From Nitrospirota bacterium (GTDB lineage Bacteria; Nitrospirota; Nitrospiria; Nitrospirales; Nitrospiraceae), in contig JACQQM010000110.1 of the NCBI GenBank assembly GCA_016207025.1, forward strand, positions 1 to 55,292: a stretch of DNA of 55,292 nt. Direction: 5' to 3'. Within the stretch, counting starts at the first letter, position 1. Each line of letters begins with the position of its first letter. The notes beneath the pieces are model-generated. The model was not told where the DNA came from. It ran no database searches and saw only the letters and a list, made by a program, of their open reading frames with translations. This document shows, piece after piece, positions 43,836 to 53,199 of this stretch. A program made the translations under genes and the position numbers.

Positions 43836-44576
43836 CTACTCGCCCTTGCGAGCGGAAAATTTGCGATAGAGAACCGGTACCAACGCCAGCAGGCCCAAGA
43901 GTGTAAAGGCCAGCAGGACATTGGGAGATGCGATTTCTTTCAATGAATTGATCATGCCGAGTTGGCGGCCGGCATACGCGTACACGAAACTCCCGGGAAT
44001 GATGCCGACAGACGTGGCAACGATGTAAGTGACAAGCTTTACCCGTGTGAGGCCCGACACTAGGTTGACCAGAAAGAATGGAAAAATCGGGATCAGCCGT
44101 AACGTCATCAGATAGCTAAAGGCGTTTTTCGAGAAACCGTCCTGGATCGCGCCGAGACGGGAGCCGAATTTGGCTTCCACCCAGTCTCGCAAGAGGTACC
44201 GCGCCGACAGGAAGGCAAGCGTCGAGCCGGTCGTGGCTCCGAGATTGACGTAGACTGTCCCCAGCATGCTTCCGAAGAGAAAACCTCCAGCAAGGGTCAG
44301 AAACACCGCGCCCGGCAGCGACACGGCAACCAGCAGGCAGTAGCCGCTGATGAACAGCGACACGGCCGTGAGATAGTGCGCTTCCGTGAACGCGAGCAGG
44401 CTGTCCCGGTTGGCCTTGAGGGCTTCCAGTGAGAGATACTGCGTGAGGTCGAAATAGAAAAACACCCCGATCGTCGCGGTCAAGAGGAGAAGAAGGATGA
44501 TCTTGCCGCGAGCGGACGAGCCGGTCGTCGAAGCAACGTGAACGGAGTCAGGCATGGCGGTATGTTCGCTCATCAT
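43836..44576 (-). CDS. TVP38/TMEM64 (DedA-like) membrane protein, 246 aa
   Basis: A SNARE-associated/VTT-domain protein with about six helices and reentrant segments: LPGAVFLTLAGGFLFGSMLGTVYVNLGATTGSTLAFLSARYLLRDWV, then MTLRLIPIFPFFLVNLVSGLTRVKLVTYIVATSVGIIPGSFVYAYAG. Family members act as lipid scramblases or flippases. TVP38 and a MerA-like oxidoreductase are often neighbours in bacteria, as here. AGGAGG six bases before ATG 44576. Confidence 0.9.
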   Translation of the reverse strand: MMSEHTAMPDSVHVASTTGSSARGKIILLLLLTATIGVFFYFDLTQYLSLEALKANRDSLLAFTEAHYLTAVSLFISGYCLLVAVSLPGAVFLTLAGGFLFGSMLGTVYVNLGATTGSTLAFLSARYLLRDWVEAKFGSRLGAIQDGFSKNAFSYLMTLRLIPIFPFFLVNLVSGLTRVKLVTYIVATSVGIIPGSFVYAYAGRQLGMINSLKEIASPNVLLAFTLLGLLALVPVLYRKFSARKGE

Positions 44577-44619
44577 CGCTGCCTCCTCGAGACGCTGTCA
44601 ATGCCCCAGGGACCACACG

Positions 44620-45618
44620 TCAGGTTGCGACCGCGACGGTCACTTCATGCAACCCTGACGATCCATCCGGGTACGAACTGTGGGACTCGGCCTGCTGGCG
44701 CACACCGCGTGTGTCCATCGCGCGCACCACGAGAGTATAGCGACTCACTGCAGGAACGGTCCACGGAAAGCTCCAGAAGACCCAGGAATAAGGAGACAAG
44801 GGAGGCTCCAGTTGGGCTTCCCGGAAGGTTGCGCCTCCGTCGGTGCTGACCTCCACTTTGCGAATGCCGTACAGGCCGCCGAACGCGATACCACGGATCA
44901 CGTACTCTCTCCCCATGATCGTGTCGCCGTCGCCGGGCAGGTCGATCCGGGACCGCACCTTCACGATGGCCTCATCGGACCAGCCGCGTTTTTCCCAATA
45001 GCCCTGGTAATCATGATCCGCCAGTTCGAGCTCAGTCAGCCATTTCACGTTCTTCATTCCGTAAATCCCTGGAATGATCACGCGCGCCGGAAAGCCATGC
45101 TCCGGCGGCAGCAGCCCGCCGTTCATTTTCGTGACCAGCAGCACTTCCTCCTGCAGGGCCCGCTTGGCCGGAAAGCTGTCGGAATAGCCGTCGGCACCGC
45201 GCAAGACCAGATCCACCGCATTAGGATTCACCCCGGCCTCGTCCAAGATGGCGTTCAGCTTCACCCCTTCCCACTTGGCCGTGCTGATGGAGTCACCCCC
45301 AATGGGATTTCCGATGCACTCCAGGGTCGAGATCAGCGAAGTATTCGTCCGCTTCAGCAGATCGTCGTAACGGAGGGTGATCGGGTTTCTCACCAGCCCC
45401 GTGACGCGTAACGACCAGTCTTCTATCTTGACCTTCGGGGTGGACCCAATCGAAGTCAGGTAGAACTCCCCGGTGGGTGTGATGGGACTTGGCAACTTGG
45501 CGGGGCGTCCGAAGAAGCGGTCCAGCACGCCGGCCTCCAGGCGCTCTGGCCTGAAAGCTGACGCGACCAGCAACGACGCCGATCCCACCAAGAATCCTCT
45601 GCGCGAGACCCCCTTCAT
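44620..45618 (-). CDS. Tat-exported sulfite-oxidase-family molybdoenzyme
   Basis: The Tat signal (SRRGFLVGSASLLVASA) directs the folded Mo-cofactor protein to the periplasm. The Oxidored_molyb domain has LECIGNPIGGDSISTAKWEGVKL with the Mo-ligating Cys (about residue 100), GADGYSDSFPAKRAL and PPEHGFPARVIIPGIYGMKNVKWL. A Mo-co dimerisation domain follows (GLYGIRKVEVSTDGGATF). It probably oxidises sulfite or a related substrate. AGGAGG lies just upstream. A TGTAAC/CTATAG pair at about 45640-45670 (19-base spacing, minus strand) is a weak candidate ECF promoter. Confidence 0.88.
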   Translation of the reverse strand: MKGVSRRGFLVGSASLLVASAFRPERLEAGVLDRFFGRPAKLPSPITPTGEFYLTSIGSTPKVKIEDWSLRVTGLVRNPITLRYDDLLKRTNTSLISTLECIGNPIGGDSISTAKWEGVKLNAILDEAGVNPNAVDLVLRGADGYSDSFPAKRALQEEVLLVTKMNGGLLPPEHGFPARVIIPGIYGMKNVKWLTELELADHDYQGYWEKRGWSDEAIVKVRSRIDLPGDGDTIMGREYVIRGIAFGGLYGIRKVEVSTDGGATFREAQLEPPLSPYSWVFWSFPWTVPAVSRYTLVVRAMDTRGVRQQAESHSSYPDGSSGLHEVTVAVAT

Positions 45619-45859
45619 CACCGCCTCCTACTCTTTGAGCTATAGTCTCATCCCCTCTGCAATCGTTACACAACTATCTAGTGGCTTGGAAAACACAGCT
45701 TCCCCCGTGTCAGGTCCAAGAAGGGCCGCAGGGAAACGATGTTCTCACCAGGCGGAATGGCTTGGCTATGGAGCGGTTCAGCGCCTGAGTGCGTGGCGCA
45801 GCAAGCACCTAACCTTGACACAATACCAATACGTATAGAACGACAAGCGGAAGGAGGGG

Positions 45860-46141
45860 TTATTTTGTCTTCCAAGTCCTGAACCGCTGAAGCAGTTCTT
45901 CTCGGACAGCAGGCGGGATCGGATCATTCGGCAGGTGCCCCAGCTTGTTGATCGTCTGCTTCATCTGTCGCAGATAAATGCGGCAGCCCAGGCACATACC
46001 CAGATGCATCTGAAAGCGCAGCCAGAACAGGAAACTCAGTTTCCCTTCCAGGTAGTCGGTGATCGCTTCAGTGAACTCCTTGCAGGTCACCTTGCCGGCA
46101 AGGGTGTCGATTACATGAAGCCTCAGTTCTTCTCGGTTCAT
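45860..46141 (-). CDS. Zinc-binding anti-sigma factor, 93 aa
   Basis: A zf-HC2-like (ZAS) domain: EFTEAITDYLEGKLSFLFWLRFQMHLGMCLGCRIYLRQM, with the His-x3-Cys-x2-Cys motif HLGMCLGC (about residues 47-53) that binds zinc and often senses redox state. No TM helix is convincing, so it is a soluble anti-sigma factor. Its start overlaps the sigma stop by four bases, the usual arrangement for a regulator/antagonist pair. Confidence 0.88.
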   Translation of the reverse strand: MNREELRLHVIDTLAGKVTCKEFTEAITDYLEGKLSFLFWLRFQMHLGMCLGCRIYLRQMKQTINKLGHLPNDPIPPAVREELLQRFRTWKTK

Positions 46142-46857
46142 GCTTGCCTGTTGCCTCCTTCGAGATACCGCTCAAGCGCCCGTCGGACCTTGGACCGAGC
46201 GCGGTGGAGCAGGACACGTTGATTCGTTTCGCTAATCTCGAGCAGAGCGCAGACTTCCTTTGAGCTCAACCCTTCCACGTCGCGCATAATTAGGACCTGC
46301 CGCAGATTCGGTGGGAGCGCTTGGATCGCCTCCTCCAGATACACGGAGGTTTCCTTGGACAACAGCAGTTTCTCCGGCGTACCCTCGTCCCAGGAGCGCG
46401 GCGGCGACGCCCAGTGATCCACCCAAAAGCCTGAGGTTTGAAATCGGGCAGGGTCTACCGCCGGTTCCTCGAGGTTATCATCCGAAGCGCTAACAGCAGA
46501 AAAGGATACATGGCGGCTTTCGCGTATCCCGCGCGTCTTGGCTTTGTTGGTCAGGATGCGGAAGATCCACGTCTTGAGCGAGGAGCGACCTTCAAACCGA
46601 TCGAGTCCCTCGAGAACTCCGAGCCAAGTTTCCTGCACCACCTCCTCAGCAACCGAGCGATCCGACACATGAGCCATAGCAAGCCGGATGAGCGACCCAT
46701 GATAACGGTTCAGCAGCGAAACGAACGTGGCCTCATTACCCTTCCGGAGCGCTTCCAGTAGTCGCTGCTCGTCGAGCGGCTGTTCGGTTTGGGTTGCTCC
46801 TGGTGCACTGGTCGAAGGTAAGACCGAGTCGGTCTGTCGGAGCCCTTGTTTTTGCAT
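46138..46857 (-). CDS. ECF-type RNA polymerase sigma factor, 239 aa
   Basis: Sigma region 2 (FVSLLNRYHGSLIRLAMAHVSDRSVAEEVVQETWLGVLEGLDRFEGRSSLKTWIFRILTN) and region 4 (LPPNLRQVLIMRDVEGLSSKEVCALLEISETNQRVLLHRARSKVRRAL) are both complete, with an unusually long linker. I prefer ATG 46857 with AAGG upstream over the track start 46938, since a TACAAT -10-like hexamer lies between them. It presumably drives the downstream redox genes and itself, restrained by the zinc anti-sigma factor. Confidence 0.9.
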   Translation of the reverse strand: MQKQGLRQTDSVLPSTSAPGATQTEQPLDEQRLLEALRKGNEATFVSLLNRYHGSLIRLAMAHVSDRSVAEEVVQETWLGVLEGLDRFEGRSSLKTWIFRILTNKAKTRGIRESRHVSFSAVSASDDNLEEPAVDPARFQTSGFWVDHWASPPRSWDEGTPEKLLLSKETSVYLEEAIQALPPNLRQVLIMRDVEGLSSKEVCALLEISETNQRVLLHRARSKVRRALERYLEGGNRQA

Positions 46858-47175
46858 CGCCTTACGGGTTGGACTTGGCGCCCATGGAAAATGTGAGGCG
46901 ATAAGAGCCTGCGCGGCGCTATTGTAGCGTATCTCCATCCGACCTATCCAACAAGTGATCGATTAATTTCTTCGAGCAGACCGGCTGCAGTCCATGTACC
47001 TGACCGGCTCTTCACTTCGCGATGGTAATCGCCGGCGTCCTTACAGAGGGTTCGGGCAGGGTTCCGCAGCACCGGTCCGGTCCGCGGGTCTTTCTCCACG
47101 GAAAATTCCGGCCCCTTAGGTGCTCCTGGCTCGCTCTGGCCGGAGGGGGTGCTTACGAGACCTGGTACCGTATAG

Positions 47176-47466
47176 TCGCCCGAACGGGCTAAGCATTACA
47201 GGCCGATCCGCATCCAGGCCGTCACCTCCAACCCACACCTGGAGGCCTGCCATGACGACGTGCTCGTCGCCTGGAAATTGAGCGGGAAGCCGCTGACGAA
47301 AGAGCACGGCGGACCGGCGCGGGTGATCGTCCCGAAGCGCTATGCCTGGAAGGGCGCCAAGTGGGTGAAGGAGATCACGTTTTCCGATCGGGATCAGAAG
47401 GGTTACTGGGAGGTGCGCGGCTACTCCAACACCGCCTTGCCCTGGGAGAACGACCGGTACAGTTGA
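47176..47466 (+). pseudogene. 3' remnant of a sulfite-oxidase-like gene
   Basis: The open frame carries TSNPHLEACHDDVLVAWKLSGKPLTKEHGGPARVIVPKRYAWKGAKWVKEITF and then GYWEVRGYSNTALPWENDRYS, the C-terminal half of the roughly 200-aa stand-alone molybdopterin oxidoreductase family. The N-terminal half with the Mo-ligating Cys is absent: TAG at 47173 closes the frame and upstream sequence does not match. The track start (47260) is only an internal GTG. It is plus strand, opposite to the intact relative at 44620. Confidence 0.75.
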
Positions 47467-47681
47467 TCGCTTACCCGGGCACTCGCATTTCTTGCAGCCC
47501 AGTGTCTGCCTCGCGCTGTCCCCTTCCCCTCTAGGCGTCGCGACTAGGTCTGCACAGGGTCATCTGAATCATCCCTTCGCTCGCGTGTCTCGCCAAGAGA
47601 TCCCTCCAAGAATCAAAGCCACCGAGCTCAGCCACCGTCGCGGCGCACATGGATCTTTCCCCCGTCAAATTTATGCGCTTG

Positions 47682-50600
47682 TTAGAGTGCGATTCGCAGG
47701 GCTTTGAGGCGTGGCTCGGATAGTATGCGGTCAAGGGTGTTCGTGAGTCGGTCGGCGTCCACCTTGCTGAACGTCATCGGTGGCTTGATCTTCAGGACGT
47801 TGTCGAACGGGCCGTCAATACCGGTCAGGACGCCGAGTTGTTTCATGCGCTCCGCCACATAGGACACTTCAGCGGCGGCCGGCTCCAGCGTTTCAGGGTC
47901 CCGGACGAGTTCCACGCCGAGGAAGAGGCCTTCCCCTCGGACATCACCGATCAGTAGGTGCTTCGCCTTTAGGCGGCTAAGCCCGTCTTTCAGATACGCG
48001 CCAACGGTCAAGGCGTTTCTCTGCAACCCTTCCTTCCCGATGACTTCCAGCACGGCGAGCCCGACCGCGCAGGATACCGGGTTTCCGCCGAACGTGTTGA
48101 AATATTCCATCCCGTTGGCGAACGACGCTGCAATCTCGGGAGTCGTCACGACCGCTGCCAACGGATGTCCGTTGCCCATCGGCTTCCCCATGGTCACGAT
48201 GTCGGGCATGATCCCCTGGGTCTGAAAGCCCCAGAAATGCGAGCCGACCCGGCCAAACCCCACCTGGATCTCATCGGCGATGCAGACGCCGCCGGTCTCC
48301 CTGACATACCGGTAGGCCTCCGCGAGATAGCCAGGCGGCAGGACGATCTGCCCACCGCAACTCAACATCGATTCGCAGATGAAGGCCGCGACTCGTCGGC
48401 CGTTTCGTTTGGCCCTCTCAAGGGCCTCCTGGATGTGCTGTGCGTACCGCCGGCCAGCCTCCGGGCGGTCCTTGTACGGTCCGCGGAACCGGTCCGGCAT
48501 CACCACCTTATGGACTTGAGGAGGCGCACCGGCACCGCCGGGGCCGTCGAACTTGTACGGGCTGATGTCGATGAGGGACGTCGTATTTCCGTGGTACGCG
48601 CCGTCAACGACGATGATGTCCGTCGCCTTGGTGTGGGTTCGCGCCATACGCAGGGCGAGTTCATTCGCCTCGCTGCCGGAACACACGAAGTAACAGACGC
48701 GGAGCGGTGCCGGCAGGGTGGCGCACAGACGTTCCGCATACGCCACGAGGTTGTCGTGCAAGTATCGGGTATTCGTATTCAGCACGGCCATCTGTTGCTG
48801 CGCCGCCCGGACGACGGCAGGATGGCAGTGGCCGACATGCGCCACGTTGTTCACGGCATCGAGAAATTCGTGGCCGAGGTGGTCGTACAGATACTGCATC
48901 CAGCCCTGAACAATTTTGAGTGGGGACTCGTACGAGACAGTCAAGTTTCTACCCAGGTGATGCTTCCGCGCCTCTAGAATCCCCTCGGGACTTCGCCCGC
49001 GGGTAGGCTTGAACAGGTGGGGGATCTGCAGGATCAGGTTTGGGTCGGGACACAGGCTGAGCCACAGCGCGCGGTCCTGCGCGGCGCAGACACCAGGGAA
49101 GTTTCCAGACTGATCGAGCAGGTCCGTGATGATCTGGAAATGCAGGTGCGGGGGCCAATCCCCGTTGACGGACGAGTCCCCAATCGCCCCGATCCGGGCG
49201 CCCTTGGCGACCGGTATGCCTTCAGAGAGCCCCTCGAGGGACTCCTTGCTCAGGTGGCCATAGAGCGTGAAGAACTCGCCCGCCCCCCCAATGTCATGCC
49301 GGAGGATGATGGTCGGCCCGTAGTCCTGTGCCTGGGCGTTGTTTGCGAAGCTGTGCACCGTGCCGTCCAGCGGGGCAAACACCGGGGAGGACGGTTCCAT
49401 GAACAGATCGATCCCCAGGTGGACCGTGCGCCAGTCCTCCACGTCGCTGCCGACGGGCCGGTAGCGCTCAGTGGTGTAGCTGCGGCGCGCTTCGTCATAT
49501 CGGCCGACCCCGACGCGGACCCCCGCGGCGCGCATGCGGTCGAACAGCGCCTCGGTGAAGCGGGGCGTGTCGGCGGGATCCCCGACCTCGGCCAGCTCGG
49601 CGCTGCCCGCGCTGAGATCGAAGGCGAAGTACTGGCCTGTCCTGACATCGGGTGCCACCACGGGGCCGAAGGCGGCAGAGTTCGCCTCCAGCCACTGCAC
49701 CACCGTCGTTCGCGGACAGGCGGGCAGCCCGCAGGCGTTGCGGAACGCGTAAGAGAAGAGCCGCGGGCTCACTTGGGCCAGGCGTTCCAGGGCGGCCCAG
49801 GCCGGACCTTCCGACACGGTGAGATAGGCGTTGTCGGGATGGCGCTTCTTCTGAAGAGCCGACATGGCCACGCTGGTGCACAATCGCATGGCGACGAGAT
49901 CGTAGAGCAGCTCCAGCTCCTGCTCCGTCAAGGGATTGACGCGATGGTAGCCGCCGACTACCTGCGCCGCCGCAGCCACCGGATCGTTCTTGCCGAGGAT
50001 CGCGTAGGCGGTGCAGACGGCCAGTTCGAACACGGTGTGCGTCTCGATGAGGTCCCCGAAATCGACCACCCCAGTCACTTCCCCGCCTCGAGACCGGATG
50101 CCGGTGACGAGGACGTTGTAGTCGTTCCCATCGTTGTGAATGACGCTGGCTCCCAGGCGCGGAAGCGCCGGCTCGACGCGCTCCCGGAATCGCTCCGCAA
50201 AGCGCTGCACCAGCGCACGCTGGTGAGGCGTGGCGAGGTGTTCCAGGTGCCGGGCTACGACGTCGCTCGCGTGTTTCAAATCCCAGTGGAGCTTCCGTTT
50301 CAGGGCCGGATGGCCAAAGCTTGCTAGGGCCTGGTCCAGCCGGCCGAAGAACGCGCCGAGGCTGTGGAGCAGGTCCGGGGGATGCGGGCTCACCTCGACC
50401 AGGAGGTGGCCAGGGACGTAGGTGAGGAGCCGGACGAAGTGCACGGAGACATCCGGCCGCCGAACCATCCCGATCGTTTCACCGGTCGTCGTCGCGCGGA
50501 CGCGCGGGCATTGTAGCGACGGAGCCTGACGGGCCAGGTGCTCCAGCACGGCGTTCTGGGCTTCGAGGACTCCCCGAGCCTCTGCCGAATTGGCGATCTT

Positions 50601-50774
50601 GAGTACAAACTCCGGCCCCGATCCGGTCTCGAGCAGAAAATTCTGGTCACGCTCGCTGGGCAGGGGCCGGGCCGTTGCGGTGACGCCGAACAGGTCGCGG
50701 GCCAGCGTGCGGGCCTCGTTCTCAGAAAACTGAGGCACAGGCTGTGTGATGGTCTCCAGACCCTTGTTCGTCAT
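47682..50774 (-). CDS. APH kinase-M23-class III aminotransferase fusion, 1030 aa
   Basis: Three domains in order. An aminoglycoside-phosphotransferase/hydroxylysine-kinase-like kinase (1-350; catalytic [10 protein letters not shown] at about 213, GVVDFGD). An M23-type peptidase-like domain (about 430-570; HLGID at about 451 and HLHFQ at about 542, both zinc motifs present). A class III PLP aminotransferase (about 600-1025; [23 protein letters not shown], Schiff-base Lys in MGKPMGNG at about 861) of the AGXT2L/phospho-lyase type. Kinase plus lyase suggests amino-alcohol degradation via a phosphorylated intermediate. The M23 role is unclear. Start at 50774; the track start adds 31 residues without support. 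Confidence 0.88.
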   Translation of the reverse strand: MTNKGLETITQPVPQFSENEARTLARDLFGVTATARPLPSERDQNFLLETGSGPEFVLKIANSAEARGVLEAQNAVLEHLARQAPSLQCPRVRATTTGETIGMVRRPDVSVHFVRLLTYVPGHLLVEVSPHPPDLLHSLGAFFGRLDQALASFGHPALKRKLHWDLKHASDVVARHLEHLATPHQRALVQRFAERFRERVEPALPRLGASVIHNDGNDYNVLVTGIRSRGGEVTGVVDFGDLIETHTVFELAVCTAYAILGKNDPVAAAAQVVGGYHRVNPLTEQELELLYDLVAMRLCTSVAMSALQKKRHPDNAYLTVSEGPAWAALERLAQVSPRLFSYAFRNACGLPACPRTTVVQWLEANSAAFGPVVAPDVRTGQYFAFDLSAGSAELAEVGDPADTPRFTEALFDRMRAAGVRVGVGRYDEARRSYTTERYRPVGSDVEDWRTVHLGIDLFMEPSSPVFAPLDGTVHSFANNAQAQDYGPTIILRHDIGGAGEFFTLYGHLSKESLEGLSEGIPVAKGARIGAIGDSSVNGDWPPHLHFQIITDLLDQSGNFPGVCAAQDRALWLSLCPDPNLILQIPHLFKPTRGRSPEGILEARKHHLGRNLTVSYESPLKIVQGWMQYLYDHLGHEFLDAVNNVAHVGHCHPAVVRAAQQQMAVLNTNTRYLHDNLVAYAERLCATLPAPLRVCYFVCSGSEANELALRMARTHTKATDIIVVDGAYHGNTTSLIDISPYKFDGPGGAGAPPQVHKVVMPDRFRGPYKDRPEAGRRYAQHIQEALERAKRNGRRVAAFICESMLSCGGQIVLPPGYLAEAYRYVRETGGVCIADEIQVGFGRVGSHFWGFQTQGIMPDIVTMGKPMGNGHPLAAVVTTPEIAASFANGMEYFNTFGGNPVSCAVGLAVLEVIGKEGLQRNALTVGAYLKDGLSRLKAKHLLIGDVRGEGLFLGVELVRDPETLEPAAAEVSYVAERMKQLGVLTGIDGPFDNVLKIKPPMTFSKVDADRLTNTLDRILSEPRLKALRIAL

Positions 50775-50891
50775 AGTGGCAAGACCCGAAGACAACCGAA
50801 GCGTCCCCTCACGTTCAGGGGAATCATCCTCTAAACCCGATGGCGACCGCAAGTGCCGCCGCGGCACGTCATGCTTTCGTATAGGACCGGC

Positions 50892-51362
50892 TCAAGCCGT
50901 TCCTACTCCCCGCACGATCTCCGGCGGGAGCATCCAGGCGACCTGCCAGCCTGGCTCTGCTTTGACCAGCGCGACCACGCCTCCCATCTGGAACGTCACA
51001 ACCTCGGACTCTGTCCCGGTCAACACGGAGACCAACCGGGACAGGTGGGGCAAATGTCCCACCAGCATCAGGGGGCGGTCCGCCTGCTCGATCAGCACCT
51101 GGGCCACCGCAGGATCATCGAGGGGGGCCAGTCCTTCGATCTCCTCAACCGAGGCAGGCGCAAGGGACTGCGCGAAGAGTTCAGCGGTCTGTTTGGCACG
51201 AAGCTTCCCAGAATGACAGATCGTGGACACCGTCAGATTCAGCTTTGCAACAGCGGCCGCGACCCGCTGCACCTCGACTCTGCCTTCCTCGGTCAGGGGA
51301 CGGGTCGGGTCCTCCGCTTCGGATGCGGCTTTGCCGTGCTGAACGAGATAGAGCTGGTTCAT
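50892..51362 (-). CDS. sixA: Phosphohistidine phosphatase SixA
   Basis: This is a short histidine phosphatase: LYLVQHGKA (phospho-acceptor His, Gln replacing the usual Arg as in many SixA), STICHSGKLRAKQTAELFA, LAPLDDPAVAQVLIEQ and LMLVGHLPHLSRLVSVLTG with the second catalytic His. It removes phosphate from histidine of HPt or PTS-type proteins. At 156 aa the length is normal. With two hybrid kinases in the window, a link to phosphorelays is conceivable but not shown. Confidence 0.88.
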   Translation of the reverse strand: MNQLYLVQHGKAASEAEDPTRPLTEEGRVEVQRVAAAVAKLNLTVSTICHSGKLRAKQTAELFAQSLAPASVEEIEGLAPLDDPAVAQVLIEQADRPLMLVGHLPHLSRLVSVLTGTESEVVTFQMGGVVALVKAEPGWQVAWMLPPEIVRGVGTA

Positions 51363-51619
51363 CGCTCCGCCTGCAGGCTAGGGTCTCCAGTCTCCGAGCG
51401 GCACATTCTAGCTGCTCCGACACCATCGTACCAGCCTCAAGTCATTCCCCACGACGCTTGGTTTCCCGGTCTGTTTCGCGTAGCATGAAGGAAACTCCTA
51501 AGGCCCGGCAAATCCCCATCGCGTGACCGTGAGTCCAGCCTGATGCGCGAAGCGACGGATGGTGGATGATGATGATAAGGAGGACTGGGAGGAAGCTCAG
51601 ACGAAAGGAGGATGAAGCG

Positions 51620-51916
51620 ATGTCTACCTTTGCATTACTTACCAAGCTCGCGCCAGACGAAGCGCGCGATCCGCGAGTCCGAGAAGAGCACGGGAGGCAG
51701 TGGATGACCAAGGTCAAGGCCAAGTGTCCCGGCGTGAAGTGGCTCTCACATTATCTTGTTCTTGGTCCCCACGACTTCCTGGACCTCTACGAGGCGGCGA
51801 ACGAAGAGGAGGCGGCGAAAGTCGCCATGATCAGCCTCTCGCTTGGGGCGCTCTCTGCCGAGACCTGGACGCTCCTCCCGTATCAACGCTACCTCCAGCT
51901 TGCCAAGGAAATGTAA
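51620..51916 (+). CDS. GYD domain protein, 98 aa
   Basis: The pattern is TFALLTKLAPDEARDP, GVKWLSHYLVLGPHDFLDLYEAANEEEAAKVAMISLSLGALSAETWTLLPYQRY, a complete GYD (dimeric alpha-beta barrel-like) domain. The function is unknown. AAAGGAGGATGAAGCG supports ATG 51620; the track start adds 18 residues. It may be in one transcript with the next membrane protein, about 200 bases on. Confidence 0.85.
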   Translation: MSTFALLTKLAPDEARDPRVREEHGRQWMTKVKAKCPGVKWLSHYLVLGPHDFLDLYEAANEEEAAKVAMISLSLGALSAETWTLLPYQRYLQLAKEM

Positions 51917-52112
51917 GGCAACCCTCCGGTTTCGGGTGCACCGGTGACAGCACCCACGAGCTGTCCGAGACCGCGCAGCTTGAAGAGCGGCTGAGGAGCT
52001 GAACGAAATGAGAGGATCGAAGAAGGCCAGGTTAACTTTCAATTTGATCAATATTGCAGATAGGAGCTACGATAAAGAGGTTCGTTCTTAACCCTATTCA
52101 AGGAGGGTTGCC

Positions 52113-52574
52113 ATGGGACAAATCAATTGGAACCGAGTGCTTCTCGGAGGGATCGTCGCGGGGCTCATCATTGATGTGATCCAGTGGCTGCTTCACGGCC
52201 TGGTGCTCGGTTCGGAATGGCGTCAGGTCATGCAGGCACTGGGCAAGCCCCTTGAAGAAAACATGGGCAGGATCCTGTTCTACGTGGTGCTGGGGCTTGT
52301 GTACGGGATTCTGGCGATCGGGACGTACGCGGCGATTCGTCCACGATTCGGAGCCGGCCCGAAGACCGCGCTGTACGCGGGCCTCGGCGTCTGGCTCCTG
52401 GGGTATTGCCTGCCGACCCTCACCTGGGTTCCCATGGGGTTGTTCCCTCGACGCCTGGTGGCCATCGCGATGGTGGTCGGATTGGTAGAAATCCTGCTCG
52501 CCACCATGGCGGGTGCTTGGCTCTATCAAGAGCCGGCGCGAGGAGCGGAAACCGCCGCCCGGCGGGCGGCTTAA
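52113..52574 (+). CDS. Four-TM membrane protein, 153 aa
   Basis: Hydrophobic segments: VLLGGIVAGLIIDVIQWLLHGLVL, ILFYVVLGLVYGILAIGTYAAI, ALYAGLGVWLLGYCLPTLTWVPMGLF and LVAIAMVVGLVEILLATMAGAWLY. The HGLVLGSEWRQVMQALGKP loop is typical of a small hypothetical family seen in Nitrospirota and Acidobacteria by my recollection. AAGGAGGGTTGCC precedes the ATG. A hairpin with a T-rich tail follows the stop. Confidence 0.75.
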   Translation: MGQINWNRVLLGGIVAGLIIDVIQWLLHGLVLGSEWRQVMQALGKPLEENMGRILFYVVLGLVYGILAIGTYAAIRPRFGAGPKTALYAGLGVWLLGYCLPTLTWVPMGLFPRRLVAIAMVVGLVEILLATMAGAWLYQEPARGAETAARRAA

Positions 52575-53199
52575 GTAAGCCCGGACTGCAGGAGCGGTCA
52601 TTGTTCCTGCTTCCTTTTTGCCGGCGAGATTTGCATTTCCGTCGTCCCTTGCTGAGCTAACCAGCAAGGGCGAGTAGGAGGGACAGCCAGATATAGTACC
52701 GTGGCCGAGCCTTGCTCCAGGCGTTTGCCTGCTTGGGCTCCGCAATTCCCTTGGTCATCTTGCCCCTCTCTGTTCAGCAAATGCTGGCCTTTAACTCTCC
52801 CTTTACCCTTCCAGAACGATAGCTCACAGTCTGGGTCATGTTTTCTGTTCGGCCCTAGCCGTCCGCTCACTCGCAAAGCCGGAAAAGCTGACCATCTCAG
52901 AAATTCAAGACCAAGCACCGGGCTACAAGCCGCAATTCAGGCGAACCCGAACATTTTTGAACTAATTCAGAGGACTTGACTTCAACCAACGCTGCACTGA
53001 GCTCAACGTAATTGCGAGTTTTAATAGGGAATTCCGTGATAGCTCCTGATTTGCCGGGATGGCATGCGCCATGCACAACCTGACGTTGCTCCCGCACGTC
53101 AGACTCAGACCGCGGTTGAGCCATCGCAGCCCCTGAAGCTGATGGGGCTCCAACCCTTGGCCTCGCAGCACGCGTGGGCGCCAATATTGAGGTCCGCGC
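52575..53199. other. Long intergenic region, about 625 bases
   Basis: Apart from the terminator at its left end I see no gene. The 106-aa and 95-aa minus ORFs lack family patterns or start signals. The stretch is AT-richer than its flanks and could contain the promoter of the PagL-like gene or decayed sequence. Confidence 0.4.
52588..52619 (+). terminator. Rho-independent terminator
   Basis: GCAGGA, an 11-base loop, TCCTGC, then TTCCTTTTT, 14 bases after the membrane protein stop. Confidence 0.55.

Noticed and set aside
49017-50327. 436-aa plus-strand ORF
   Set aside because: Antisense of the kinase-M23-aminotransferase fusion.
52598-52918. 106-aa minus-strand ORF
   Set aside because: Starts without a signal and reads through the terminator hairpin; no protein-like pattern.
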